Shown in pieces: positions 14,864 to 23,421 of a stretch of 35,607 bases of DNA. The DNA comes from Deltaproteobacteria bacterium. GTDB taxonomy: Bacteria > Desulfobacterota > Binatia > UBA12015. Position 1 is the stretch's first letter; every line of letters starts with the position of its first letter. The notes below the pieces were generated by a model. That model saw only the letters and a program-made list of their open reading frames with translations. It was not told where the DNA came from and did no database searches. Location of the stretch: NCBI GenBank assembly GCA_009885395.1, contig VFKT01000347.1, forward strand, positions 1 through 35,607, read 5' to 3'. The translations under genes were made by a program, and so were the position numbers.

Positions 14864-17800
14864 TCAGCCGCCGGCGGCTCCCTCGGGCGTGGGCGGAAGT
14901 ATGGCGTCTCCACTTGACGAGGCTGCGAGGTTGGAGGATCCGGTGGCCCGACGCTTCGCTCGCAGCCGCCCCCACAATTCACCCAGATCGTCGAGTAGGG
15001 AATAGGCAACAGGCGTGCCGAGAAGGGTGAGGACAAGGCAAAGCGTCTGGCCGCCGATGATGACGTCCGCCATCGAGGCGCGCGAGGCGGCACCGGGGCC
15101 GCGTCCGATTGCGATCGGCACCATGCCCAGCACCAGCATCACGGTTGTCATCAGGATCGGCCGCAAGCGGACCCGGTTGGCGAGCAGGATCGCCTCGTCA
15201 CGCGCCATGCCGGCCGCCCGGAGCTGGTTGGTGTAGTCGATCTGCAGGATTCCATTTTTCTTGACGATACCAAAGAGCATGAAGAGGCCGAGGATGGAGT
15301 AGAGGTTCAGGTTTTCGCCGATGAGCAGCAGCGAGAGCAGGGCAAACGGCACCGAGAGAGGTAGCGAGACCAGGATCGAAATCGGATAGATGAAGCTCTC
15401 GAACTGCGCGGCCAGCACCATGTACATGAAGATTGCACTGAGCAGGAAGGCAAACCCAAAATTACTCGCCATCTGGGCCATCTGCTTGGCGTTATGCGAA
15501 AGGCGGACGCCGTGGTGGGGCGGCAGGCCAGCTTCCTTGACGATTTCCTGTGCCGTTTGCACAGCGTCGCTGAGCGCGACACCTTCGAGATTGGCGGAGA
15601 TCGTCACGCGCCGCTGGCGGTCGAGCCGCCGGATCTGAGCGGGGCCGCGGTCCTCGCTGATCGTGATCACCGAAGAGAGCGGGACCAGCTCGCCGTTGGG
15701 CCGTGCTACTTTCAGGTCGAGAATTGCACGCGGGTCATCGCGGAACGGCAAGGCGGCACGCATCTGTACATCGTATTGGGTGTCGTCCTCTTCGAGGAAG
15801 CCGACCGTCTCGCCGCCGACGAGCGTGCGCAGAGTCGAAGCGATGTCTTCGACGCGAATGCCGAGGTCGGCTGCTCGCTCGCGGTCGATATCGACCTGAA
15901 TCTCCGGCTTGCGCAGCGCGAGCGTGAGATCGACATCGACATAGCCCGGCATGGTGCGGAGGCGATCGGCGAGCGTTTGTCCGAGCCGGGCCAGGGTCGT
16001 CAAGTCGGGGCCGACGATATCGAATTCAAAGTCCGATCGGCGACTACCGCCAAATGGGTTTGATTCTTGTATGCTGGCACGCAAATCGGGGAACTCGGAC
16101 GCGACTTCCCGGGCGAGGATCATCACTTCCCGTTGGCTCAGTTCGCGCTCGTCGAGTGGTGCCAGTTTGACGTAAATGGAGGCTGCTGTGACGTCGCCCT
16201 CGCCGTCACCGAAACCGCCACCGCCCACCTGGACCAGTGCGTTTCGGACGCCGGTCAGTTTCGAGATCCGACCGGCCAGCTCTGCCACATTGGTTTGGGT
16301 CCGGCTGAGCGTGAAACCTTCGGGGGCCTGCAGGCTGACTTCGAATTCACCCTGATCGTCGGTTGGGATGAAGTCCTTGCCAATCGCCATGAAGATCGGG
16401 ATGGTCGAGAGAATCACCACAGCCGACATCGCGACGACGATCCAACGTCGTCGCAGTGAGGCGGCCAGAAGTGCTGCGTACCCGTTTTCGATGGCCGCGT
16501 AGATGCCCTTGTTGCGCGAGAGTTCCTTACCTGGAGCGGGCGGGCGCAAAAAGCGGGAGCAGAGCATCGGCGTCAGGGTGAAGGAGATGATCATGGAAAT
16601 GAAGATCGCCACTGCGACGGTGAGTCCGAATTCGTGCAGGAACCGGCCCGACATACCCGACATGAAGGCAAGCGGGACAAAGATCACGATCAGCGAGAGG
16701 GTGGTCGCCAAGACCGCAAGCCCGATTTCTTTTGTGCCGTCGATTGCCGCCTGGAAAGGGCTCTTGCCCTTTTCTTCGACGTGTCGGTGAATATTTTCGA
16801 GGACGACGACGGCATCGTCGATCACCACTCCGATCGACAGGATCAGGCCGAGCAGCGTGAGGTTGTTGATCGTGAAGTCCATCATCCAAAGGAAGGTGAA
16901 GGTACCGATCAAGGAGGTTGGGATCGCCAGGGCTGCGATCACGGTCGAGCGCCAATCGCGCAGGAAGAAGATCGTTGAGAGGGCAACCAGGATTCCGCCC
17001 AGCAGCAGGTGGAAGCGGGCTTCATCGATCGAGGCCGAGATGAATCTACTTTGATCCTTGACAGTTTCGATACGGATATCGGGGGGCAGCGTGGGGACGA
17101 TCTCCGCCAGTCGCTGACGAACGCGCTGCGCGACCTCGGTGGTATTGGCTCCCGATTGCTTGCGGACGTTGAGGAGGAGTGCCGGCCGGCCGTCGAGCGT
17201 GGCGTGCGAGCGGGCTTCGATCGAACCATCTTCAATCGAAGCGATATCGCTGAGCATCACCGGTCGATCGCCAAGCGTGCCGACGACCAGCGACCCAAAC
17301 TCCGAAACGCTGCGCACCCGACCGAGCGTGCGCAGCACGAGTTCGCGTGATCCCTGATCGACGCGTCCGCCCGGCAGCTCGACATTCTGGGTGCGGAGCG
17401 CTGCCCTGACTTGCGTGATCGACAGGCCATAGGAGTCGAGCCGATCCGAATCGACGACGATCTGAATGGCGCGCTTTTGCGTGCCCACGAGTTCGACCGC
17501 ACCGACGCCACGCACGGTTTGGAGATTCTCCTTGATGCGACGCTCGGCAATTTCGGTAAGTTCGCGCGGATCGCGGTCGCCGGCGACCGCCAGGCCAAGC
17601 ACTGGCACCGCATTGAAATCGAAGCGGGTGACGCGGGGGGCGTCGGCTTCGCGTGGCAGGCGTCCGCTGGCAAACGCCAGCTTGTCGCGTACATCCTGTG
17701 CGGCCTGCGCGCTGTCGCGCTCAAGTTCGAAGGCGACCAGCACGCTCGACAGGCCTTCGGAACTGGAGGAGTGGATATAATCGATGCCTTCGACCTGGGT

Positions 17801-18016
17801 CACGGCCTCTTCTATGGGCTTGGTGATTCGGCCTTCGACTTCCTCGACCGACGATCCGGGCAAGGTGGTGATGACGGAGGTGTAGGGGAACTCTATTTTT
17901 GGGTAGAGATCGGTGCCGAGCTGTCCGAACGAGAGCAGGCCCATGACGACGATGACCCCGACCAGCATGGTCGCGAAAACAGGTCGGCGGATGCAGATTT
18001 CGGCCAAGCGACTCAA
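14864..18016 (-). CDS. RND-family (HAE1/AcrB-like) efflux permease
   Basis: A 1050-aa inner-membrane proton-driven pump, full length. The N-terminus AEICIRRPVFATMLVGVIVV starts TM1; porter loops follow; TM2-6 lie at about 335-480 with the proton-relay pair in GVVIDDAVVVLENIHRH (Asp 400-401). The second half repeats this, with the TM10 Lys in FGIVKKNGILQIDYTNQ. RND pumps expel hydrophobic compounds through an adaptor and outer-membrane channel; the channel gene is not next to it. A TTG at 18014-18016 overlaps the adaptor stop (TTGA) and has GGAG 8 nt upstream. The substrate cannot be predicted from sequence. Confidence 0.95.
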   Translation of the reverse strand: MSRLAEICIRRPVFATMLVGVIVVMGLLSFGQLGTDLYPKIEFPYTSVITTLPGSSVEEVEGRITKPIEEAVTQVEGIDYIHSSSSEGLSSVLVAFELERDSAQAAQDVRDKLAFASGRLPREADAPRVTRFDFNAVPVLGLAVAGDRDPRELTEIAERRIKENLQTVRGVGAVELVGTQKRAIQIVVDSDRLDSYGLSITQVRAALRTQNVELPGGRVDQGSRELVLRTLGRVRSVSEFGSLVVGTLGDRPVMLSDIASIEDGSIEARSHATLDGRPALLLNVRKQSGANTTEVAQRVRQRLAEIVPTLPPDIRIETVKDQSRFISASIDEARFHLLLGGILVALSTIFFLRDWRSTVIAALAIPTSLIGTFTFLWMMDFTINNLTLLGLILSIGVVIDDAVVVLENIHRHVEEKGKSPFQAAIDGTKEIGLAVLATTLSLIVIFVPLAFMSGMSGRFLHEFGLTVAVAIFISMIISFTLTPMLCSRFLRPPAPGKELSRNKGIYAAIENGYAALLAASLRRRWIVVAMSAVVILSTIPIFMAIGKDFIPTDDQGEFEVSLQAPEGFTLSRTQTNVAELAGRISKLTGVRNALVQVGGGGFGDGEGDVTAASIYVKLAPLDERELSQREVMILAREVASEFPDLRASIQESNPFGGSRRSDFEFDIVGPDLTTLARLGQTLADRLRTMPGYVDVDLTLALRKPEIQVDIDRERAADLGIRVEDIASTLRTLVGGETVGFLEEDDTQYDVQMRAALPFRDDPRAILDLKVARPNGELVPLSSVITISEDRGPAQIRRLDRQRRVTISANLEGVALSDAVQTAQEIVKEAGLPPHHGVRLSHNAKQMAQMASNFGFAFLLSAIFMYMVLAAQFESFIYPISILVSLPLSVPFALLSLLLIGENLNLYSILGLFMLFGIVKKNGILQIDYTNQLRAAGMARDEAILLANRVRLRPILMTTVMLVLGMVPIAIGRGPGAASRASMADVIIGGQTLCLVLTLLGTPVAYSLLDDLGELWGRLRAKRRATGSSNLAASSSGDAILPPTPEGAAGG

Positions 18017-19122
18017 GAGTTATGCTCCGTCTGGCCAGGGTTCGCCGCCTGGCGGACGGCGACGGGCGAGCCTTCCGTCAGGTGGGATAGGGCGCTGGTG
18101 GCGATACGCTCGCCGGCCTCTAGTCCCGAGATGACCTCGACCCGGGTGTCGACCCGGTCGCCGATTTCCACCTGACGCGAGTGGGCCAGGCTGTCCTTAC
18201 CGACCACCCAGACGCGCTCGACCCCGGCCAGTCGGGTCACGCTCTCGGCCGGAATGAGCAGGGCGGTCTCGTTGCGTGTGACGATCTCGGCCTTGACGAA
18301 GAAGCCCGGTTTGAGTCGGCCCCCCAGGTTCGGGATCCAGGCTTCGACAACCAGGGCCCGTCGGTCGGGGTCTGCGGCCGGGCTGATGCGGGTCAGCTTG
18401 CCCTTGAGGAGATCGTCGGGAAAGGCGGCGACGCGGCCACGGACAGCCGCGCCAACAAGGATTTCGGACGCATAGCGCTCGGGAACATCGCCTCGGAGAC
18501 GAAGCGGGTTCTCGGCGACCAGGACGAAAAGTGGCGTTCCGGTGCGGACAAAGCTGCCGACGTCGGCGAGCCGCTCGGCGATGCGACCGGCAAAGGGTGC
18601 CCGGATCGTCGAATGGGCGAGGTTGATGGCGAGGACATCGCGCCGCGCTTCGGCCATTGCACTTTGGCTCACGAACTCATCGAATTTTTGCTGCGAATCC
18701 AGGCCGCGTTTGAGCAGCTTGGCCGCCCGTTTCTCTTCGGCGCGGGCCTTGAGAAGGAGAGCCTCGGCCTCGCGCAGATGCGCTGCGATCGTCGTTCCGT
18801 CAAGCTGTGCCAGTACTTCATCTTGCTGCACGGTGTCGCCGAGATCGGCATCCACCGAGAGCAGGCGACCATCGGTCTCGGCAGCCACCCGGGCCTCTGC
18901 ATTGGCGGTGAGCGTGCCGACCAGCGAGACCGTGCGCTCCAGTTGCTCTGCCGCGACGGGTGCCAGCGTGACGAAGACAGCTTCGACATCGCCTGAAGTC
19001 TTGCCGTCGGCAGCAGGATTCGTCGGACTGCACGCGCTGGCGAGGCCAAGCAGGGTCATCCCGGCCCAGGCAAGGGCGGCCTTTCGAACCCGGCTGTTTT
19101 CTCCGGGCATAGGAAATTTCAT
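18013..19122 (-). CDS. RND efflux periplasmic adaptor (membrane fusion protein)
   Basis: A 369-aa adaptor linking the RND pump to an outer-membrane channel. A signal sequence (AALAWAGMTLLGLASAC) ends in a lipobox-like LASAC, so the mature protein is probably a lipoprotein anchored at Cys31. A barrel-sandwich/lipoyl half (GTLTANAEARVAAETDGRLL), a helical hairpin (about 105-165) and the second lipoyl half (IRAPFAGRIAE) follow, then the beta-barrel and C-terminal domain. The ATG at 19122 has GGAGG 7 nt upstream and overlaps the tetR stop (ATGA). It overlaps the pump gene downstream. Confidence 0.93.
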   Translation of the reverse strand: MKFPMPGENSRVRKAALAWAGMTLLGLASACSPTNPAADGKTSGDVEAVFVTLAPVAAEQLERTVSLVGTLTANAEARVAAETDGRLLSVDADLGDTVQQDEVLAQLDGTTIAAHLREAEALLLKARAEEKRAAKLLKRGLDSQQKFDEFVSQSAMAEARRDVLAINLAHSTIRAPFAGRIAERLADVGSFVRTGTPLFVLVAENPLRLRGDVPERYASEILVGAAVRGRVAAFPDDLLKGKLTRISPAADPDRRALVVEAWIPNLGGRLKPGFFVKAEIVTRNETALLIPAESVTRLAGVERVWVVGKDSLAHSRQVEIGDRVDTRVEVISGLEAGERIATSALSHLTEGSPVAVRQAANPGQTEHNS

Positions 19123-19736
19123 TGGGGTACCTCCGTGATCTCCGGGTCACGCCCGAGCGCGCCGTACAGAAAGAGACGAGAAATTTGTCTGGCAAGATGG
19201 GGGATCGCATCCCCGTCCTGGTGGTTGACGAGCAGAAGCAGAGCGGAGCGCACCATGCCGAGCAAGAGTTCGGCGGCAATCACGGGTTCTGCTGCCAGCG
19301 GCCGACCGTTCAGGCGTTCCCGCTGCAGCGTGTGGGCGATGGCGCTCGTGACCTCAGTGCGCTGGCGCAGCCAGGCCTCGCGATCTTCGGCCGGCAGGCG
19401 GTGCTCAAAGCGCTGCATCAGGGCCAGGAACTCGCCCTTGTCGGCGAAGTAGGCCAGCATCCGGGCCACGGCGTGCTCGATCAGGTCTTCGAGCCGGGAG
19501 TCGGCGTCGAACATGCGCAGGAACTCGAGATGCGTCGCCTCGGCGCCTCGGACGACGCTGGCCAGTAGGAGTTCCTCCTTGGTCGGGAAATAGCGGTAGA
19601 GGGTGCCCTTTCCGACCCCGGCACGGGAGGCGACATCGTCCATCAGCACCTGGTCGTAATCGCGTTGGGCGAACTCGCAGGAGGCGGCGGCGAGAATTTC
19701 CTCTCGCTTCAGGTCGGTTTTCTGTCGTCCACGCAT
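19119..19736 (-). CDS. TetR-family repressor of the RND pump operon
   Basis: A 205-aa TetR/AcrR regulator. The N-terminal HTH is EEILAAASCEFAQRDYDQV, then VASRAGVGKGTLYRYFPTKE; a helical ligand-binding domain follows. The ATG at 19736 gives the standard short arm before the HTH; the frame continues upstream to a TTG at 19805 without family support. It is the first gene of the overlapping tetR-adaptor-pump unit and would repress itself and the pump, with ligand relief by a pump substrate. A TetR-type palindrome lies 106 bp upstream. Confidence 0.92.
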   Translation of the reverse strand: MRGRQKTDLKREEILAAASCEFAQRDYDQVLMDDVASRAGVGKGTLYRYFPTKEELLLASVVRGAEATHLEFLRMFDADSRLEDLIEHAVARMLAYFADKGEFLALMQRFEHRLPAEDREAWLRQRTEVTSAIAHTLQRERLNGRPLAAEPVIAAELLLGMVRSALLLLVNHQDGDAIPHLARQISRLFLYGALGRDPEITEVPQ

Positions 19737-19841
19737 GGGTTTTGCCACGTTCCCTGGAAAAGCCTGCGCCGCCTGGTCGCAACTGGACCCGGATACATGA
19801 CGCAACGCGCTATCGCACGGACGCTCTCCGCTAAGATCGAT

Positions 19842-19855
19842 ACTGACTGGTCAGT
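19842..19855. promoter_or_regulatory. TetR-type operator palindrome
   Basis: ACTGAC-TG-GTCAGT: perfect 6-bp arms around 2 bp, of the ACTGAC/GTCAGT type often bound by TetR/AcrR proteins. It lies between tetR (-) and the crotonase gene (+), so it could control both. Confidence 0.65.
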
Positions 19856-19911
19856 CCCGTTTATCAGAGGGGCGCAGCTTGAGCAAGACCCTGATCGACC
19901 GATCTCCCGCG

Positions 19912-19942
19912 AGAAAATTAAAGAAAATTGAAAATATTAAAC
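19912..19942 (+). promoter_or_regulatory. AT-rich promoter-like patch before the crotonase gene
   Basis: A run of almost pure A/T (19914-19939) stands out from the GC-rich surroundings and contains a TATTAA hexamer near 19934, 30-40 nt before the plausible starts at 19973 and 19991. The orientation suits the crotonase operon; I cannot pick a firm -35 box. Confidence 0.35.
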
Positions 19943-19972
19943 GCACGTCCCCGCTTGAACGGCGGACGCGGG

Positions 19973-20734
19973 ATGCCTTCAGTGGCGCTTATGAACATCC
20001 AGCGCTCCGAACATGAGGGCGGTGTCCGCTTGCTGCGGATCGACCGACCACCGGCCAATGCGATCAATACCGAGTTCCTTTCGGCGCTTTTCGCTGAAAT
20101 GGAGGCCTGTGAGGCCGATCCCGCAGTGCGGGCGGTGGTGGTGGGCAGCGCGGCCCGGTTCTTCTCGGCGGGCCTGGATTTGAAAGAAATCATGGCCAAG
20201 GGGCCGGGCCAGATGGCCGCTCTGGGCGGCGCGGGCGATGGCATCTACCGCCTCTGGCGCCTCCCCAAGCCAACCATCGCCATGGTCGAGGGCCACGCGC
20301 TGGCCGGCGGGGCGATCCTGATGCTGGCGTGTGATTTCCGGATCGCGGTCCGCGGTTCGTACCGGATCGGCGTCACCGAGAGCGCGCTCGGCCTGCCGCT
20401 GCCCAACGGAGCCTTTCAGATCGCCCGCTACGCTTTGCCCCCGCAGCACCATCATCGCGTCCTGCTCGAGGGCGAAGGTTTCGGGCCCGAGCGCGCGCTC
20501 GAACTTGGCTTGATCCACGAATTGGTTGAACCGGCAGCGGTCGAGGCCCGCTGCCTCGCTCTGGCGGCCAAGCTCGGTGCCTATCCCGAATCTGGTTACG
20601 GCTACCAGAAGGCCAAGCTGCAGGCCGAAGCGAACCGCGCACTGGTCGAGCCGCCGCCTCTCGGTACGGATCGTTTCGAGGCGACGGGCTTGACGCCCGA
20701 AGTGTTTGCCCGCTTGATGCCAGCCAAGATCTGA
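19973..20734 (+). CDS. Enoyl-CoA hydratase/isomerase (crotonase) family protein
   Basis: A 253-aa crotonase. The oxyanion-hole segments are RFFSAGLDLKEIM and GHALAGGAILMLACDFRIA. The catalytic-Glu region reads RIGVTESALGLPLPNGAF, keeping one Glu (TES), while the second hydratase Glu is not obvious. Isomerase or another crotonase chemistry is therefore as likely as hydration. PANAIN near the N-terminus fits the family. The ATG at 19973 is chosen (promoter-like A/T patch upstream); the ATG at 19991 is a close alternative and also has a weak ribosome site. It leads a same-strand run with the Gfo/Idh/MocA gene 87 nt downstream. Confidence 0.9.
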   Translation: MPSVALMNIQRSEHEGGVRLLRIDRPPANAINTEFLSALFAEMEACEADPAVRAVVVGSAARFFSAGLDLKEIMAKGPGQMAALGGAGDGIYRLWRLPKPTIAMVEGHALAGGAILMLACDFRIAVRGSYRIGVTESALGLPLPNGAFQIARYALPPQHHHRVLLEGEGFGPERALELGLIHELVEPAAVEARCLALAAKLGAYPESGYGYQKAKLQAEANRALVEPPPLGTDRFEATGLTPEVFARLMPAKI

Positions 20735-20821
20735 TGCGGATGAAGCGCGCATGAGATCGTTCGCGCCGAGCGTCTCGACGTCTGCGCTGCCCAAGCGGCA
20801 GCAGATGCGCAACGGCCTCGC

Positions 20822-21811
20822 ATGACAGAACCCGCGGTGCGCCTTGGCCTGATCGGCGCCGGTAAGCATGGCGCGCGTTACCTGAACCACGCCCATAGCG
20901 ACGTGGCCGGCTTGCGCTTGACCGGTCTTTGCCGTCGCGACAAGGCTGCCGGCGTGACCCAGGCAAGCGAGGTGGATGCCCGCTTTTTCGACTCGATCGA
21001 GGCTTTGATCGGTGCGCCGGAGGTCGATGCGGTTGCGGCAGTGGTTCCGCCGGGGCTGCACCCGCGCATCGTGGAGCTTTGCATCGACGCACAAAAGCCG
21101 CTCTTGCTCGAGAAGCCGATGGCGACAGATGCGGCGAGCGCTCGGGCCTTGCGTGATGCGCTGACGGTGGCAGGCCTGCCCTGCCTGGTGGCGCAAACAC
21201 TGCGTTGGTCGGCGGTGGTGCGGCGCGTGGTCGAACTTGCGCCTGAGATTGGCCGCCTGCACCAGATCGTGCTGGGTCAGAGCTTCGAGCCGAGCCGACT
21301 CGACTGGCTCGATGATCCGGCACTTTCGGGTGGCGGCAATGTTTTGCATACCGGGGTGCATGGTTTCGACCTTTTACGACACTTGACAGGCGGCGAAGTC
21401 GTCTTTGCCTTCTGTCGAACCGCGCGGATCTTCACCCACTCGAGCGAGGACCTCTTCTCCGCCGTACTTGAAGTCGAGGTGCCCGATGGCCCCGCTATTC
21501 AGGCACTGGTTTCGGCAGCCCGAACCACCCGTTCGCGCTATGGTGAGATCCGCTTGATCGGTGAAGGCGGGCAGATCAACGCCGACCATGTGCTCGGCCG
21601 GGTGGAACGCCTCGAGGGGCGGGGCCCTGTATCGGTCGAAGCCGTGCCCGAAAGGCCGACAGTCGTGGCCGTGCTCCGCGATTTCGTCGAGGTCGTACGC
21701 CGGCGTTGCCCCCCGCCCGTGACGGCGGCCGATGGTGCGGCGGCGGTGGCGATCGCGGAGGCGTGTTATCGCTCGGCGGAATCCGGTGCGCGCGTCAAGG
21801 TGACGGCCTGA
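20822..21811 (+). CDS. Gfo/Idh/MocA-family oxidoreductase
   Basis: A 329-aa NAD(P)-dependent dehydrogenase. The Rossmann motif GLIGAGKHGARYL is at residues 9-21; the EKP signature is in LLLEKPMATDAASARAL; the C-terminal domain has GGGNVLHTGVHGFDLLRHL with a likely catalytic His. Substrates are usually sugars, inositols or similar polyols, but many members act on other alcohols; none can be chosen here. The ATG at 20822 lacks a clear ribosome site. The YciI gene starts 24 nt after its stop, so they probably share a transcript. Confidence 0.92.
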   Translation: MTEPAVRLGLIGAGKHGARYLNHAHSDVAGLRLTGLCRRDKAAGVTQASEVDARFFDSIEALIGAPEVDAVAAVVPPGLHPRIVELCIDAQKPLLLEKPMATDAASARALRDALTVAGLPCLVAQTLRWSAVVRRVVELAPEIGRLHQIVLGQSFEPSRLDWLDDPALSGGGNVLHTGVHGFDLLRHLTGGEVVFAFCRTARIFTHSSEDLFSAVLEVEVPDGPAIQALVSAARTTRSRYGEIRLIGEGGQINADHVLGRVERLEGRGPVSVEAVPERPTVVAVLRDFVEVVRRRCPPPVTAADGAAAVAIAEACYRSAESGARVKVTA

Positions 21812-21835
21812 AGGCCCGGTGTGGAGGAAGCTGCG

Positions 21836-22141
21836 ATGGCGCTTTTCGTATTGATCGGCCGTGATGGCGAAGGTGGGACGGCACGCCGCAAGGAGGTGCG
21901 GCCTCGCCATCTGGAGCACCTCGGGCCACTCGCCGACGCCGGCCGCATCGTGATCGCTGGCCCTTTTTTTGAGGACGACGGCACGACGCCACGCGGCAGC
22001 GTAGTGGTCTTTGAGGCAGATTCCCTTGAGGCGGCCCGCGCCCTCGCGGCCCGCGATCCCTATGTGGTGGAAGGCGTTTTTGGCTCGGTCGAGGTGCAGC
22101 CGATGGCGCGTGTCTTTCCGGTCGCGAAAGCTTCGACGTGA
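21836..22141 (+). CDS. YciI-like dimeric alpha-beta-barrel protein
   Basis: A 101-aa protein of the YCII fold: MALFVLIGRDGEGG, RPRHLEHLGPLADAGRIVIAG and GSVVVFEADSLEAA, with the conserved His in RPRHLEHL. Known homologues are cytosolic; some catalyse dehalogenation-like or cycloisomerase steps, many are unknown. GGAGGA 7-8 nt before the ATG at 21836 fixes the start. Its stop overlaps the next gene start (GTGA). Confidence 0.88.
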   Translation: MALFVLIGRDGEGGTARRKEVRPRHLEHLGPLADAGRIVIAGPFFEDDGTTPRGSVVVFEADSLEAARALAARDPYVVEGVFGSVEVQPMARVFPVAKAST

Positions 22142-23076
22142 GTGCGGCTGGAGGGAGGGCGGCGTTGATCGCCGAGAATTCGGATCGTGGCTGGCATACG
22201 CCAGGTGCAGAACTCGCGTGGAGCGAATCCGTTGGTTTTCGCTTTGCCGACCCGGCGAGCCGATTGGGCGTGGTGGCCCGGCTGGGCGTGCACCCGAACG
22301 AGGGATCGGTTGACGTCGCCATCGATATTTTCATGCCCGACGGCAGCTTTGTCGCCGTCCGGCAGATCGGGCCCTGGCGCGACGGCGTTGCGCCTCTCAT
22401 TGAGGGCTTCGAGATTCAGGCCGTCGAGAGCGAGGATCGCTGGCGTCTTTTTTGTGACGGCGCGGCGCATTCACTGCCCGAAGCTGCGGTGGCCGACCAG
22501 CCCGCGGCCTGGAAGAGCTCGCGGATCGAGCGGGTGATTCTCGAACTCGAATGGCAAGCCTGCGCCGAGCCGCTGCAGTCTGGCGGCGGGGGAACCCGCT
22601 TCACGCAGGCGGGTCGGATGCGTGGCGAGATGTGGGTCTCTGGCGATCATTTTATACTTGACGTGCCCGCCCTGCGCGACCGAAGCTGGGGCCCACGACG
22701 GCTGGAACTCCCCGAGAGTCGAGCCCTGCTCTGTTGTCTCGCCGACGGCGAGGGCGGCTTCGAGATCGAGACACTCCGGCGCGAAGGCGAGTCCGCTCCG
22801 GGGACGTCGGGCTGGATCGTCATCGGAGGCGAGGCGCGCGCTCTGGCTGAACTCGAGTTGGTCGAAGATGGCGAGGGCAGTGCCGTGCAGGGGCTGCGGG
22901 CCAGTCTCGGCCTCCTCGATGCGGCGAAGCTCAGCCGCGAGGCCCGGGTGATCGTCATGGCACCCCTGCCGGGTCGGCGTAACGACGCCGCGTTCCTTTT
23001 GCGCGAGTGTTTCGTCGAGTGGGCGGGCGAGGGCGGCACGGCGCTTGGCTTCGCCGAACTTCTCAGCCGGACCTGA
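22138..23076 (+). CDS. CrtC/AttH-like lipocalin-fold protein (DUF7064/7065 type)
   Basis: A 312-aa protein of mostly beta-strand character. Motifs include RGWHTPGAELAWSESVGFRF at the N-terminus, the middle FTQAGRMRGEMWVSGDHF and, most telling, DVPALRDRSWGPR, the Arg-Asp-x-SWGPR signature of this group. Relatives include hydroxyneurosporene-synthase/AttH-like proteins that act on, or bind, terpenoid or fatty substrates; no reaction is assigned. The GTG at 22138 overlaps the YciI stop. It ends the crotonase-Gfo/Idh-YciI unit. A hairpin lies about 27 nt after the stop. Confidence 0.7.
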   Translation: MSAAGGRAALIAENSDRGWHTPGAELAWSESVGFRFADPASRLGVVARLGVHPNEGSVDVAIDIFMPDGSFVAVRQIGPWRDGVAPLIEGFEIQAVESEDRWRLFCDGAAHSLPEAAVADQPAAWKSSRIERVILELEWQACAEPLQSGGGGTRFTQAGRMRGEMWVSGDHFILDVPALRDRSWGPRRLELPESRALLCCLADGEGGFEIETLRREGESAPGTSGWIVIGGEARALAELELVEDGEGSAVQGLRASLGLLDAAKLSREARVIVMAPLPGRRNDAAFLLRECFVEWAGEGGTALGFAELLSRT

Positions 23077-23102
23077 GCGGCGCGTCAGACGCTCAGGATG
23101 AA

Positions 23103-23121
23103 CAGCCCCGCTGTGGGGCTT
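23103..23121 (+). terminator. Hairpin after the DUF7064-type gene
   Basis: AGCCCC-GCTGT-GGGGCT followed by TTTG: a 6-bp G/C stem with a short T-run about 30 nt past the stop. It is a modest intrinsic terminator candidate. Confidence 0.5.
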
Positions 23122-23275
23122 TGTCCGGCCCGGCAGGGCTGAATCCACGCGAGGGCCTGGCTCTCCTTGCCGGCCTTCCCCGGAGACGTTCCGGGTTTGT
23201 TCCGATTCGCGTTCGCGCGCAAAACCGCCCAGAATCCCATCTGCCTGCCGTGCGGGTGAGCAATTTTTGGAAGTT

Positions 23276-23295
23276 TTATGCGTTGCGACGCATAA
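23276..23295. promoter_or_regulatory. Perfect 20-bp inverted repeat, candidate PadR operator
   Basis: TTATGCGT-TGCG-ACGCATAA: 8-bp arms match exactly around 4 bp. It has the ATGN-8-NCAT-like spacing of many PadR sites (here ATGC and GCAT), lies 127 bp before the PadR start and overlaps an A/T-rich patch suited to a promoter. Binding is inferred. Confidence 0.55.
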
Positions 23296-23421
23296 GAATA
23301 AAAAAGTCCCCGGTTCAGATTGACAGCCCTTGAGTTTGGGTGGACGCTGCGCCTTGCAGCACCGTACCCCCGATCCACCCGTTTCATTCACAAACAATCA
23401 ATCCGGTCCGGAGGTGTAGTC

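Larger units (their letters stand above)
23077..23421. other. 345-bp intergenic region before the PadR operon
   Basis: No gene is seen. It contains a terminator-like hairpin at 23103-23121 and a perfect inverted repeat at 23276-23295 embedded in an AT-rich, promoter-like stretch (23260-23305). Confidence 0.7.

Noticed and set aside
14866-14879. AGCCGCCGGCGGCT palindrome at the RND gene end
   Set aside because: It lies in coding sequence of the Gly/Ala-rich tail; GC-only palindromes of this size are expected by chance.
19979-21361. 460-aa minus-strand open frame opposite crotonase and Gfo/Idh genes
   Set aside because: It spans two genes with full catalytic motifs on the plus strand; typical GC-rich antisense openness.
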